Shown: positions 55,247-64,000 of the stretch, in pieces
Layout of the letters: every line of letters starts with the position of its first letter
Position numbering within the stretch: position 1 is the first letter of the stretch
Origin: Galliscardovia ingluviei
GTDB lineage: Bacteria > Actinomycetota > Actinomycetes > Actinomycetales > Bifidobacteriaceae
DNA: 64,000 nucleotides
NCBI RefSeq assembly: GCF_014635685.1
Contig: NZ_BMDH01000001.1
Location: 806,001-870,000 of the forward strand
Reading direction: 5' to 3'
Notes under the pieces: generated by a model
The model's database searches: none
What the model was told of the DNA's origin: nothing
What the model saw: the letters and a program-made list of their open reading frames with translations, nothing else
Made by a program: the position numbers and the translations under genes

Positions 55247-56425
55247 ATGGCAACAACATCGTTTACTCCACCAAGCACAGCAAAACGTACTCAAGGCACA
55301 GGCAAAAGCAGTGAGCAAAACAAGTTTTCGAGCTCCTTTAATGCCTATGATCAGTCTTTTGCAAGCAGGCGTAAACGTGTTGCTGCTACAGTAGCTGGAC
55401 GCCCTATTGGCATGTTTCGTTCTATTAAAATGGAACTCAGTGTGCTCATTGTTATTGCAACAGCTATTGCTTTTGCTTTAGCTTGGCATTTTCTGAAATG
55501 GGGTTGGAGTGGCTGGATTGCTATGCCGCTGACGCTTGCCGTAGCGCTAGGTATCACCTACGGTTTTGCTCATGGTCTTACTGCCCCACTGCGCCAAATG
55601 CGCAAGGCTGCTGACGCTATGGCTGATGGGGACTACTCTATTCGCGTTGATCATATTGAAGATTCACGCGATGAAATTGGACAGCTTGCACGTGCATTTA
55701 ATGCTATGGCCGCTGAGCTTGAACATGCCGACCAGATGCGACGCGATATGATTGCGAATGTTTCTCACGAGTTGCGTACACCTGTTTCTGCTTTGCAAGC
55801 ACAAGTTGAAAATATGGCCGATGGCGTAGTAGAGCCAACTCCTGCTAATCTTGAAAGCATTCTGAATCAAACACATCGCCTTGCAGATTTGATTGCATTT
55901 TTGCTTGATATGTCACGTGTTGAAGCGGGAGCTGCAAGTTTGGAAATTGAAACCTTTGATTTCGCGCAGTTCCTTGATGAAACAATTGAGCCGCTTGAAC
56001 TTGCTGATGGTGGGCACGGTCATGATATTCATTTACAAGCCCCGACAGGAATTATGGTAGAGGGTGATCCAAATAGGCTACGGCAACTCTTCACCAATAT
56101 TATTGGTAATGCACTAAAGCATTCTGCTGATAATACTACGGTGCTCATTGAGGTAACTGCAAAAGAGCAGCATAATCAAATTATTACGCATGTTATCAAT
56201 TTTGGTTCACAAATCCCGCGTGGGGCGCGTAATGATATTTTCCGCCGCTATGTTAAAGGCACCGGTAAACCTGGCACTGGCTCAGGTGGTACGGGTCTAG
56301 GCTTGTCAATTGCGCGATGGGCTGCAGGATTGCACGGCGGCAGTATTCAGGTCGTGGACGACCCTCGCGGCACTAATTTTGAAGTTGTGCTTCCTATGCA
56401 CATCGATGACAGTATCGTAAAGTAG
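55247..56425 (+). CDS. sensor histidine kinase
   Basis: Membrane kinase of 392 aa. Cytoplasmic basic N-terminus (about 1-60), two adjacent hydrophobic helices (about 62-105, with almost no extracellular loop), HAMP (GLTAPLRQMRKAADAMADGDY), HisKA box with phospho-His in MIANVSHELRTPVSALQ, and HATPase with NIIGNALKHS, PRGARNDIFRRYVKG and GSGGTGLGLSIARW. The missing extracellular sensor loop suggests it senses within or near the membrane. Start ATG has AAGGA 11 nt upstream. Partner of the response regulator 98 nt upstream. Confidence 0.92.
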   Translation: MATTSFTPPSTAKRTQGTGKSSEQNKFSSSFNAYDQSFASRRKRVAATVAGRPIGMFRSIKMELSVLIVIATAIAFALAWHFLKWGWSGWIAMPLTLAVALGITYGFAHGLTAPLRQMRKAADAMADGDYSIRVDHIEDSRDEIGQLARAFNAMAAELEHADQMRRDMIANVSHELRTPVSALQAQVENMADGVVEPTPANLESILNQTHRLADLIAFLLDMSRVEAGAASLEIETFDFAQFLDETIEPLELADGGHGHDIHLQAPTGIMVEGDPNRLRQLFTNIIGNALKHSADNTTVLIEVTAKEQHNQIITHVINFGSQIPRGARNDIFRRYVKGTGKPGTGSGGTGLGLSIARWAAGLHGGSIQVVDDPRGTNFEVVLPMHIDDSIVK

Positions 56426-56489
56426 CACTAATCAATACTACTTCCTTGTAGGTCATTCATACGTACATTCATGTGCAGCGATACAAACG

Positions 56490-57236
56490 CTATACCATAG
56501 CAATACTTAACGCTGTAAATACAGGAAAACCAGCTTCTTGCAGTTGAGTGCTACATGCGCGAATTGTGGCGCCTGTAGTAATAATATCGTCAACAAGAAT
56601 CACACATAACGGCGTATTACCATGCGTATTCCTATATCGTACAGCTTTTCTTGTCAGTTTGAGGCGTCCAGCAAGACGCGTGGAGCGCGAAGTGCCACGC
56701 GATAATGTTAGCGACTTCGCTGCAGTCAGACGCATACTCAATAATGCCACCGATTGCGCGTTCCAACCTTGTGTGCGACATTGTTGAGCTACTGCACGAG
56801 CAAGAACTACTGTATGCCACCTACCCCGCTTGCGGCGCGATGCATGAGATGATGGCACAGGAACTACAAGAATAGTTATTGTTTTCGGCAACTGATTAAA
56901 CACAGTAGTAATATCAGCATGTGTGATAAGCGAGCGCATACTTTGAGCAAATACTCGATCACACTGCCAATCGCCCTTATCTTTCCACGACAAAATCATA
57001 TGTCGAACAGCACCTTGATAGCGTGCACACGAACAAACCACGCCACTACTGCAAATACGCGTATCAATAGACTGCTGCTGCCACTGCGTGAGCTGACGAT
57101 AACACTGCGGACATACCACTTCATCAGGTTTGCCACATCCTGCACATCCTCTAGGAAATAGCAGTAAACCGAAAGCTGTAATCACACGACGCTGTGCGTC
57201 TACCAGTTCTTCGATAGTATGCCATAGACTTTCCAT
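56490..57236 (-). CDS. ComF family phosphoribosyltransferase-like protein
   Basis: About 248 aa. N-terminal double-zinc-ribbon-like CAGCGKPDEVVCPQCYRQL, then a phosphoribosyltransferase fold with the PRPP motif CVILVDDIITTGATIRAC. The family includes ComFC of naturally competent bacteria, but most actinobacterial members have no proven role. The gene starts 2-3 nt from the stop of the upstream HAD gene, so the two are translationally coupled; a GTG at 57245 that overlaps the stop is an alternative start. Confidence 0.85.
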   Translation of the reverse strand: MESLWHTIEELVDAQRRVITAFGLLLFPRGCAGCGKPDEVVCPQCYRQLTQWQQQSIDTRICSSGVVCSCARYQGAVRHMILSWKDKGDWQCDRVFAQSMRSLITHADITTVFNQLPKTITILVVPVPSSHASRRKRGRWHTVVLARAVAQQCRTQGWNAQSVALLSMRLTAAKSLTLSRGTSRSTRLAGRLKLTRKAVRYRNTHGNTPLCVILVDDIITTGATIRACSTQLQEAGFPVFTALSIAMV

Positions 57237-57238
57237 GA

Positions 57239-58066
57239 TTAGCACAGCTTACGTTGCGCCAATGCTTGCGCCCATGCAGACAGCACAGTATAGGTTTCAT
57301 CAGGATTATTCACATGGATAGCGTAGGCGCCCTCTTTAGCGGCTGGCCAATCGTTGCCATCGTTCTGCATACGGTCGCCAAAAAATGCAATACTACGAAC
57401 ATCAATATGCCACAACTCGGCTAGTGAGCGCACTGCAAAACCTTTATCAATGCCAGGTGCAATCACATCAACACTAGTAGAACCACCCGTTTTCACTGTT
57501 AAGTGAGGCAAATCTTGCGCCACAAGTCGCGCCAGCGCATTCTTTTTCACACGCTGAGGATCCCATGCTTCGCGGTGTGCTCGACTTGCTAACTGACCAA
57601 GCGCAGAGAAAGTAATTTGACCTCCTCTATCCTCAATACGGTCACCTTGTACCATACTATCATCAAGCCACAGTCCTAGTTCGTGCGCTCTTCTAGTTAA
57701 TGACGCTATAGCCATGCGCTTATCATCATCGCTTAAATCATGCGCTTGCACACATTGCCACGTGTCATTGATAAATTCATATCTCCTAGCTCCACTCGTA
57801 GGCAGTAAATAGATATGTTTTCGATTAGCTTGAGCATCCACATATGGTGTAAGTTGATATTCAAATAGGTGAAAAGCTCCACCTGAAACAATAGCAAGCG
57901 GCATATGCCAAGATAATTCACACAATACTTGAGCCATAGACTGCTCTATCGGCTGGCGAGATAATGCCAATGTCATGTCTAAATCACATGCAATTGCCTG
58001 AATATGTTGAGGTAAAACACAAGTTTGTGCAGCTGTTGCCTCATGAATATCGACATTACACTCCAT
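57239..58066 (-). CDS. HAD-IIB hydrolase, eukaryotic-type phosphomannomutase-like
   Basis: Cytosolic HAD protein of 275 aa. Motif I ACDLDMTLALS, motif II AIVSGGAF, motif III region KGFAVRSLAELW, and motif IV FFGDRMQNDGNDWPAAKEG. The block DRIEDRGGQITFSALGQLA is characteristic of the phosphomannomutase (PMM) branch of HAD-IIB. It may interconvert mannose-6-P and mannose-1-P for glycoconjugates, which would fit the cell-envelope glycosyltransferase cluster to the right, or be a phosphatase. Start ATG has AGGAGGCACA. Confidence 0.82.
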   Translation of the reverse strand: MECNVDIHEATAAQTCVLPQHIQAIACDLDMTLALSRQPIEQSMAQVLCELSWHMPLAIVSGGAFHLFEYQLTPYVDAQANRKHIYLLPTSGARRYEFINDTWQCVQAHDLSDDDKRMAIASLTRRAHELGLWLDDSMVQGDRIEDRGGQITFSALGQLASRAHREAWDPQRVKKNALARLVAQDLPHLTVKTGGSTSVDVIAPGIDKGFAVRSLAELWHIDVRSIAFFGDRMQNDGNDWPAAKEGAYAIHVNNPDETYTVLSAWAQALAQRKLC

Positions 58067-58165
58067 TGTGCCTCCTGCAAGTCAAACCCACACCTGTATA
58101 TACACCGTATCATTTAAGAAACGCGCTTATACACCTAATTCTTATAACTTTCACATAGTACACGA

Positions 58166-58177
58166 TATGCTACAAGT
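58166..58177 (+). promoter_or_regulatory. -10 element for a leaderless transcript
   Basis: TATGCT (58166-58171) followed by six bases and the ATG at 58178, with no Shine-Dalgarno sequence. Third example of this layout in the window. Confidence 0.4.
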
Positions 58178-58666
58178 ATGTCGCATGCGTTATCCATACA
58201 TGATGAGCGTTCATACGAGATGCAATCATCGCCAGAACATATCGTACCATGGCTTGGTTCTACCTATCGAGATCGTCATGGTCGCGGAATGCGTCAACCG
58301 ATGTTTCATATGAAAATGCCCCAATACCGTACCCGCCAAGGAACCTTTGATAACTTGGTTATTGCACAATTTAAGCGTCTTGCTACCAAATTTCCTAAAG
58401 AAGTTGCGCAATGTGATTGTGCCATTGAAGATGTTCCACCAAGTGTTCCGCTCGCGTGGGAAGAGCAGCGTGTCGCATTATCACAAGGCTTTCCTGCACA
58501 GCATGGAGAGCGCATGAGAATCGTGCTGTATCGCATGCCCATTGAACATCGCAGCCGTGATAGGTATGCGTGCGAACTTATTATTCGAGATGAGATTACC
58601 AAGCGTTTTGCTCAGCTTCTTGGCAAAGACCCTCGCGATATTGATCCACAATGGGATATGGATTAG
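58178..58666 (+). CDS. zincin-like metallopeptidase-family protein without HExxH
   Basis: A 162-aa protein. LSQGFPAQHGERMRIVLYRMPIEHRSRDRYACELIIRDEITKRFAQLLGKDPRDIDP matches the C-terminal half of the actinobacterial 'possible zincin' family found near whiB and DUF5719 genes. The position of the HExxH zinc motif reads DEITKRFAQ, so it probably does not bind zinc in the classical way. The N-terminal 35 residues are variable; the RDRHGRGMRQPMF stretch is conserved in relatives. Start ATG supported by a -10 box six bases upstream. Confidence 0.75.
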   Translation: MSHALSIHDERSYEMQSSPEHIVPWLGSTYRDRHGRGMRQPMFHMKMPQYRTRQGTFDNLVIAQFKRLATKFPKEVAQCDCAIEDVPPSVPLAWEEQRVALSQGFPAQHGERMRIVLYRMPIEHRSRDRYACELIIRDEITKRFAQLLGKDPRDIDPQWDMD

Positions 58667-58743
58667 CCGCTATTGCAATTGCTAAGCAGTATCTCTAGGT
58701 TGTAAACCAATATCGCACCGCAATGAACTAAGTAGCTTTATAA

Positions 58744-60267
58744 TTATGACACCACGCGCTGGCTATACTGCAACGCAACAGATGCTGATGAAGGCTCTAA
58801 TGCAGTCGGCAGGATTTGTGCAAGATTAGCAGTCTGATGATCACTAGTCCCATGCACTGTAGCTGACCATTGCAATGGCGTATCACCATGGTGTCCCTGA
58901 ACCTGCATAACTATTACAGCACTATCCTGAGCAATATCCTGTGTTTCAAGGCTTACACCAGTTTTCGCTTGTAATTCGAGCTTCTTACTACCTACTTCTT
59001 TGCCGTCAGCATTGTATGCAATAAAGTTTGCCGATGTAGTATCAGTGCCACCGTTGACCACATGGAGTGTGGCATGCACATCTTGTGGTAATGCAATTGC
59101 AGAGCTGGTAGCGCGGATAGATGGGCTTGCCATCATAAAATCTGATTGTTGTTCACCGTCCATCGTCTGCATAATTGAGCTAACAATATCAAGTGATTGC
59201 TCGCTGCGCACCACTGCTCCAATTGCACCATCTGGAGCCTTACCCAAATCTAAGTTAGTTACTGTGCCAGCATGTACATTCACTGCCTTTGCTTCGTGTT
59301 CGCCTTGCTCATCAATCCAATACCAAGTCGCTTTGCCAGATTGATCGCTATATATACTCGCAGTTGTTGTTAATTGCGGCATTATCGACGTAATCACACC
59401 ATCTGATGCCAGACTTGCAACTTGCTCAGAACCTTTAGGCGTTAGCCCTTCCATGGCCACAATGCGCACATGAGCGAAAACTGGTGCTACATCAGAAGTA
59501 ACTTCAACATAGACACCTTGCTCATTAGGCGCAGCTGCTGAAAGATTCATCACCTGATTTGATTGCGCATTTACAGTAACCGCGCTTTCTGTATTTAACG
59601 CCAGTGCTTGGCTACTCGAGGTACCATGAACGCGAATATGCACTGTTGTAGGTTTTGCAGCGGTATTCGTCAATACAAGCTGCTGCGCATACCCCGTTTT
59701 TGTGCTGGGCAGCAAAAACCGTGCTGTAAGCTCAGGCTGACCGCATGCCATGGCCGAAGTACCACGTAAATCACCTTCGGTAGCACTACTTACAGCACTG
59801 CCAGCAATACCATATCCTTCTTGCTGCTTGGTAAGCATTGCCTGCAAAATTGTTGCAGTATCATCTGCTGTACCTGCAAAAGTTTGCACACCTTTGGTAT
59901 CTGTCGCCATATCCCACAGCATATTCGGAGAGTTCAAATGAGCAAACTGCCCCGCTACCAAACCACCTAATGCCGCTACTCGGTAATGTGTAGCAATATT
60001 GCCAGATGTAGTGCGAAATGCTTCATCACCATACGAAGCAGTATCAATCAAAGCCATTTGCGCCGGGCACACTTGTGTTTGTACTGTTTGTTGTACACTA
60101 ACCGAATTACCTTCACCCATGGGTAACTGCATCAGTGATGATTCGCCTGGCACTACGACGCCTAGAGCCACTGCCCCAGCGATTAAAGCCAAAGCACTTG
60201 TACTAGCAGCTACTACCAATCCAATACGAGAGGCGCGAGTGTTGCGCGGTCCAGTATGTCCAGTCAT
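58744..60267 (-). CDS. DUF5719 family exported protein
   Basis: A 507-aa cell-envelope protein. Cytoplasmic start MTGHTGPRNTRASR, one hydrophobic segment (about 16-38, GLVVAASTSALALIAGAVALG), then a large extracytoplasmic beta-rich domain with the family's RFLLPSTKTGYAQQLVLTNTAAKPTTVHI region. In actinobacteria DUF5719 genes follow a large membrane glycosyltransferase, as here, with an 11-nt gap; function is unknown. Start ATG follows GAGGGGGAGTA; an open frame to 60360 overlaps the previous gene and is rejected. Confidence 0.85.
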   Translation of the reverse strand: MTGHTGPRNTRASRIGLVVAASTSALALIAGAVALGVVVPGESSLMQLPMGEGNSVSVQQTVQTQVCPAQMALIDTASYGDEAFRTTSGNIATHYRVAALGGLVAGQFAHLNSPNMLWDMATDTKGVQTFAGTADDTATILQAMLTKQQEGYGIAGSAVSSATEGDLRGTSAMACGQPELTARFLLPSTKTGYAQQLVLTNTAAKPTTVHIRVHGTSSSQALALNTESAVTVNAQSNQVMNLSAAAPNEQGVYVEVTSDVAPVFAHVRIVAMEGLTPKGSEQVASLASDGVITSIMPQLTTTASIYSDQSGKATWYWIDEQGEHEAKAVNVHAGTVTNLDLGKAPDGAIGAVVRSEQSLDIVSSIMQTMDGEQQSDFMMASPSIRATSSAIALPQDVHATLHVVNGGTDTTSANFIAYNADGKEVGSKKLELQAKTGVSLETQDIAQDSAVIVMQVQGHHGDTPLQWSATVHGTSDHQTANLAQILPTALEPSSASVALQYSQRVVS

Positions 60268-60278
60268 TACTCCCCCTC

Positions 60279-63200
60279 TTAGCGACGTATTCTTGGGAAT
60301 GCCACAATGCAATATATCAACATGGTAATAGCCAACGACCATATCCAGACTTGCTGCCAAGCACCAACCGCAAGCGAAGTATACCTATGCAAGTCCACAC
60401 CTGAATCTGCAGGCACCTGACTTAATCGGATAAATACTCCCTGACTATTATCAACGACAACGCTTGTACCTGAAGTAGCGATAATATGTGCCACCAAACT
60501 GCTATTTGCGCCATCACTCGGTTGAGGAATGTATATGCCGCCAATACCAGTTTGTGCAATAGTTGCAATAGCCTGCTCATCGCTGGTAATAAGCAGTGTA
60601 GCAACAGCTTGCTGTACTGAACGTTGTAGCGGGTCAGTACGCCCTGTTGCTTGACTTACTTCATATGCAGCATTTCTATCAATCAAATCACCTTGGGCAG
60701 TACGCATTATAGACATATTGATATGCGCATCAGAATCAGCTGAAACAGCGAGAATACGGTGATTATCTTGCGCATACACATAATCCTGAGCAATACTTGG
60801 TAAACTCTGCGTAGCTGTTACAGGATGCTCATAGCTGGTGCGCTGATAGCCCACATATCCCCACACCAGACATACGCTAACAATAGCTAACACCAATACT
60901 GTACGACCTATATTCATGACCTGACGCTGTACGCCTTTGCGCTGCACAGACAAGGCGCGTCTGCCAACGCTGCGATCTACCAGTGGTTCAAACGGTTTTG
61001 CAGCACGACCGGCGAGCATTGCCGCGCCACATAGGAATCCCATTACCATCATCATCAGCCCTGGCAGTACATCGCCAGCAATATGCTCAGGTTGCTGATC
61101 AATAGCTACACGTACTGCAATACAGGCAAGCATACCACCCATTACGGCGATTCCGAACATTAAACGTGATGCACGCAATAATGATGGAATAGCCAATGTC
61201 ACACAGGCTAATATGCTTAGCGAGAGCACGGCAATAAGTGCTGCAATACCCCAGAAAAGCACAACATGTTGCATAGTAACTGCCTGCTTTGAATCCACTA
61301 GTGCGCCAAACCACCCCAGTGATTCAACAGAAGCACCTGATGCGAAAGCCTGACTATAGGTATCGATACCAAAAAGATGAGCAAGCAGTGCAGTGATACT
61401 AACCGGAGCGCTAACCCCCTGCATATGAGCAACTGGAATTAATACTGAAGCAAATAATTGACGTAGTGCCCCTTGACCAAGATGACGGACTACGTTAAAA
61501 AGTGTAGGAGCTAGTAATACTGCAGCTGGCAGCGGCATCAGGAACAGCATCACACGATGTGAGCGCACAGCAAGAATAAAAACCACAAAAAGCGGAATCA
61601 TAACTAGCACTAATTGAGGAGCGCATGCCACACACGCTGCCAAGCATAGTGATGCACATGCTGCACTTTGAATTGAAGCCGTAGGGGTTACAATTTCCTC
61701 GGTTCGATACATTCCAACAGCGCGGTATACAAACGCAATACCTGCAGGCAAGAAAGTAGCAAGCACCAGCATTGGAATGTTGCCATATGCGAGTATTCCT
61801 GATGCTACAACGAAAGCTGCCCAAGCGAAACCACTGCTTACACGCACAGCATTCGAACGCGTAAAAGTACCAGCTAGTGCCCACATTGATAATGCAGCAC
61901 AAGAAGGCCCTGCGATAATAATGAGAGCAACTGCACTTGCAACATGACCGCCAGTACATAGGCTTACAATCGTCAAGATAACAAAAAATGGTGTGGGCGG
62001 GTATGCCATGCCAAGACCGTCAGCATAGGCAATCGGACTAAATGCCGCATGAATAAGCTGTCCAAATGTGGCAGCAGTTGGCGGTAATGCGACTGTCGTA
62101 ATTCCACTATTGGTTATCAGCGCATGCCAAGCATCAGGTACGAGCCATATTGTGCACGCTAGTACAATACCACTCATAAGTGCTGCCCATAATGCGCGTC
62201 TGCGTTTTCTCGAACGAATATGCGCTAATTCGAGTTGATTGAGCATACGCCCGCGCATAGCTTGTTCAAACGCTACTTTACGTTCTTTATACAGCTTAAT
62301 TTGATCTCGATGCGCAAGTAACGTATCTAAACTATGCAGAGGAATATTTGCCTGATCACGAACTTTACGGCGTGCCATGGTGCCTTGAGGCAGCCAGAGC
62401 AGCATTCTCCAAGGTAGCGTAAACTTACTTGCAGCTGCGACCATATTTTTCTGTGCTAACAAGCCAAGTGTTCGACCAATACTTGAGATAAGCAACCATA
62501 GCCATGCCAAAAACCAACGTCTTTTAGCAATATCAGTAAAGTAATATTGAGCTCTAGCATCATCAACAATGCGATATGCAATGTTGGGAATGCTGGCAGT
62601 ACTCTGAGCAACTGAGCTGTTATGCGTCACCAGTGTTTTTTCAGTATCGCTTTTTTCAGTATCGCTTTTTTCAAAATCCGATGATGCCTGCAATAAGGCA
62701 TACCCTTGTAATGAACGAAGTTGATATACACGCGCACGATAATGTCGTAACACCGCTTGAGGCACTACAACCACACGACCACCGCTGCGACATACACGCC
62801 TACAATAATCAGCTGACTGCCCAGCCGTATACAGCGCTGAACTTGCGCCGCCCAAACTATACCAAATTCGGGTATTAACAACAGCACCTGCAAGCGAAAC
62901 CGCAAACACATCTGAACGAGTATCATACTGCTCTTGGTCAAGCTCCCCAGCCACTACGAGCGACGTAACACTATGATGAGATGTTGCATAATAACCAACT
63001 TGCTGCAATCGCCCAGTGCGAGCATCAATATGCTTAGCGCCCAATACAGCAACCGATGGTGTATTTTGCCATACCTCAAGCATGGTTTCTAAATATGTCG
63101 CGTCATTGGGATAGCTGTCATCATGCAACAACCATAAACCATGCGTTTGTTCTAATTGAGGCAACGCACGCAATGTAGCATTGATAGCCTCGCCAAAAGA

Positions 63201-63629
63201 ATGCGCTGAATCAATATGAATACACTGCACTTGAATATCAGCAGCAACACGAATACTGCTATTGTAGCGATTTTGCAAGGCTGATGGCGCTTGAGGCACT
63301 GGTATAGACTGCGAGGTCTTGTGCGTTTTGCTTGCTTTATCAGTCTTGGAATTGGACTTAGTTTTAGACTTAGCTACAGAGTCTTCATTATGCGCATTAT
63401 ACGCAGACTCAGGGGTATCACAACTCGCCACAATAATGTGTGATGGGACGCAAGTTTGCTCAAGCACACTACGCAAAGTCTGTTCTAAATACTGCGTATC
63501 GTTATCAACTGTAATAATTGCAGCAACAGACGATATAGACCGATACCCTGGATACAAATGTGTCCTCGCATAGTGCGAAACCTTAGAAACAATTGCCTGT
63601 GCATTCAGTGACTTATCTTGAGCATTCAT
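60279..63629 (-). CDS. large membrane glycosyltransferase family 2 protein
   Basis: About 1116 aa. N-terminal GT2 domain (about 30-300): SVAAIITVDNDTQYLEQTLRSVLEQ, HGLWLLHDDSYPNDATYLETML (the DxD-like DDS) and GQSADYCRRVCRSGGRVVVVPQAVLRHY. The rest carries some 12-14 membrane helices with periplasmic loops and a last helix at the C-terminus (VWIWSLAITMLIYCIVAFPRI). A Lys/Ser/Thr linker interrupts the GT domain near residues 85-105 and a TEKSDTEKSD repeat lies near 320. Such proteins are thought to build cell-wall-linked glycans. The start codon (MNAQDKS) has only a weak ribosome site and is approximate. Confidence 0.85.
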   Translation of the reverse strand: MNAQDKSLNAQAIVSKVSHYARTHLYPGYRSISSVAAIITVDNDTQYLEQTLRSVLEQTCVPSHIIVASCDTPESAYNAHNEDSVAKSKTKSNSKTDKASKTHKTSQSIPVPQAPSALQNRYNSSIRVAADIQVQCIHIDSAHSFGEAINATLRALPQLEQTHGLWLLHDDSYPNDATYLETMLEVWQNTPSVAVLGAKHIDARTGRLQQVGYYATSHHSVTSLVVAGELDQEQYDTRSDVFAVSLAGAVVNTRIWYSLGGASSALYTAGQSADYCRRVCRSGGRVVVVPQAVLRHYRARVYQLRSLQGYALLQASSDFEKSDTEKSDTEKTLVTHNSSVAQSTASIPNIAYRIVDDARAQYYFTDIAKRRWFLAWLWLLISSIGRTLGLLAQKNMVAAASKFTLPWRMLLWLPQGTMARRKVRDQANIPLHSLDTLLAHRDQIKLYKERKVAFEQAMRGRMLNQLELAHIRSRKRRRALWAALMSGIVLACTIWLVPDAWHALITNSGITTVALPPTAATFGQLIHAAFSPIAYADGLGMAYPPTPFFVILTIVSLCTGGHVASAVALIIIAGPSCAALSMWALAGTFTRSNAVRVSSGFAWAAFVVASGILAYGNIPMLVLATFLPAGIAFVYRAVGMYRTEEIVTPTASIQSAACASLCLAACVACAPQLVLVMIPLFVVFILAVRSHRVMLFLMPLPAAVLLAPTLFNVVRHLGQGALRQLFASVLIPVAHMQGVSAPVSITALLAHLFGIDTYSQAFASGASVESLGWFGALVDSKQAVTMQHVVLFWGIAALIAVLSLSILACVTLAIPSLLRASRLMFGIAVMGGMLACIAVRVAIDQQPEHIAGDVLPGLMMMVMGFLCGAAMLAGRAAKPFEPLVDRSVGRRALSVQRKGVQRQVMNIGRTVLVLAIVSVCLVWGYVGYQRTSYEHPVTATQSLPSIAQDYVYAQDNHRILAVSADSDAHINMSIMRTAQGDLIDRNAAYEVSQATGRTDPLQRSVQQAVATLLITSDEQAIATIAQTGIGGIYIPQPSDGANSSLVAHIIATSGTSVVVDNSQGVFIRLSQVPADSGVDLHRYTSLAVGAWQQVWIWSLAITMLIYCIVAFPRIRR
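62636..62680 (-). repeat. 15-nt tandem repeat inside the glycosyltransferase gene
   Basis: TTTTTTCAGTATCGC occurs twice in tandem (62636-62650, 62651-62665) with a partial third copy, encoding repeated Glu-Lys-Ser-Asp-Thr. The unit is a multiple of three, so changes in copy number would keep the frame. Confidence 0.7.
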
Positions 63630-63689
63630 CACTTCTACTATAGATAAACCACTGTAAATGAGCAACGTAACTGGCTATATAATCTCCTA

Positions 63690-64000
63690 TTATGCTTGTT
63701 CGCGCATTCTAGTCAGACCGTGGTCACGCTTGTATTTTCGGCGTTCGCGCTCTGAAAGCCCGCCCCAAATACCAAAGCGTTCATCGTGTTCAATAGCCCA
63801 AGCTAAACACTGATCTCGAACTTCACAATGAGCACATACGCGCTTAGCGTCCTTCGTAGAACCGCCTTTTTCTGGGAAAAAGGCTTCTGGATCAGTTTGT
63901 GCACATAATGCTTTATGTTGCCACGATACATCAGATGTGTTGTCAAATAGTCCCCAGAGTAATGTGTTGAGTGCTTGCTCGTTATCCTCATTGATTTGAG
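63690..64000 (-). CDS. whiB: WhiB family iron-sulfur transcription factor (WhiB2-like), N-terminus beyond edge
   Basis: Small actinobacteria-specific regulator that carries a [4Fe-4S] cluster and binds the sigma-70 factor; WhiB2 relatives control septation. Seen: LCAQTDPEAFFPEKGGSTKDAKRVC, then AHCEVRDQCLAWAIEHDERFG with the remaining cluster Cys (CxxC-x5-C), IWGGLSERERRKYKR (GI/VWGG turn) and stop. The frame is open to base 64000, so the start is outside. Its neighbours (glycosyltransferase, DUF5719, zincin-like) match the whiB2 neighbourhood of mycobacteria. Confidence 0.92.
   Translation of the reverse strand, partial: QINEDNEQALNTLLWGLFDNTSDVSWQHKALCAQTDPEAFFPEKGGSTKDAKRVCAHCEVRDQCLAWAIEHDERFGIWGGLSERERRKYKRDHGLTRMREQA

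Overview
The window is a stretch of chromosome from a member of the Bifidobacteriaceae (Actinobacteria) with moderately low GC for that group. The evidence is a bifid-shunt phosphoketolase (xfp) next to phosphate acetyltransferase (pta) and acetate kinase (ackA), together with actinobacterial genes: a WhiB regulator, an ANTAR response regulator, CarD, a DUF5719 protein and PcrA with a C-terminal Tudor-like domain. The AT-leaning base composition fits Alloscardovia/Gardnerella-like lineages better than high-GC Bifidobacterium, but the genus cannot be fixed from sequence reading alone.

Layout, left to right. 1-7.2 kb (mostly minus): ruvX (cut by the window edge), alaS, two small envelope proteins, two histidine phosphatases around a small holin-like membrane protein, and rpsD with a structured leader. 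7.2-17.3 kb: the helicase pcrA, the Na+/proline symporter putP, a purine salvage pair (xpt, then a xanthine/uracil permease), an MFS exporter and guaA. 17.3-23.6 kb: xfp, pta and ackA, which convert xylulose-5-P/fructose-6-P through acetyl-P to acetate and ATP; xfp is preceded by a LacI-type operator palindrome and pta by a nested palindrome. 23.6-31.8 kb: nif3-like, polA, an ANTAR response regulator, an MFS permease and a metallophosphoesterase.

31.8-37.3 kb is the main accessory region. It holds a Leu(CAA)-type tRNA gene with a short variable loop, a cluster of hairpins, a broken tRNA-Tyr-like gene, three small minus-strand genes of which two are visibly broken (one a DUF2513 pseudogene), a ten-repeat CRISPR array of type I-C style with no cas gene in the window, and a divergent pair encoding a malolactic-type enzyme and its LysR regulator (mleS/mleR-like), which looks acquired from lactic acid bacteria.

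37.3-47.7 kb: pyk, a TerC-family membrane protein, and the block uvrB, coaE, rpsA. Between coaE and rpsA lies a three-gene cassette: a secreted protein with a Cys-containing Gly/Ala-rich C-terminus, followed by two small paralogous membrane proteins that share a Met-Thr-Gly-His motif at residues 18-21. It resembles a bacteriocin/immunity module and is my best candidate for an undescribed system. folD follows.

47.7-51 kb: a ZnuABC-type ABC transporter whose binding protein has lost the family's metal-binding histidines and stops just before an in-frame low-complexity tail. 51-64 kb: carD, glgB (apparently leaderless), an OmpR-type two-component system, comF, a phosphomannomutase-like HAD protein, and the actinobacterial cell-envelope cluster of zincin-like protein, DUF5719, a large membrane glycosyltransferase and whiB (cut by the right edge).
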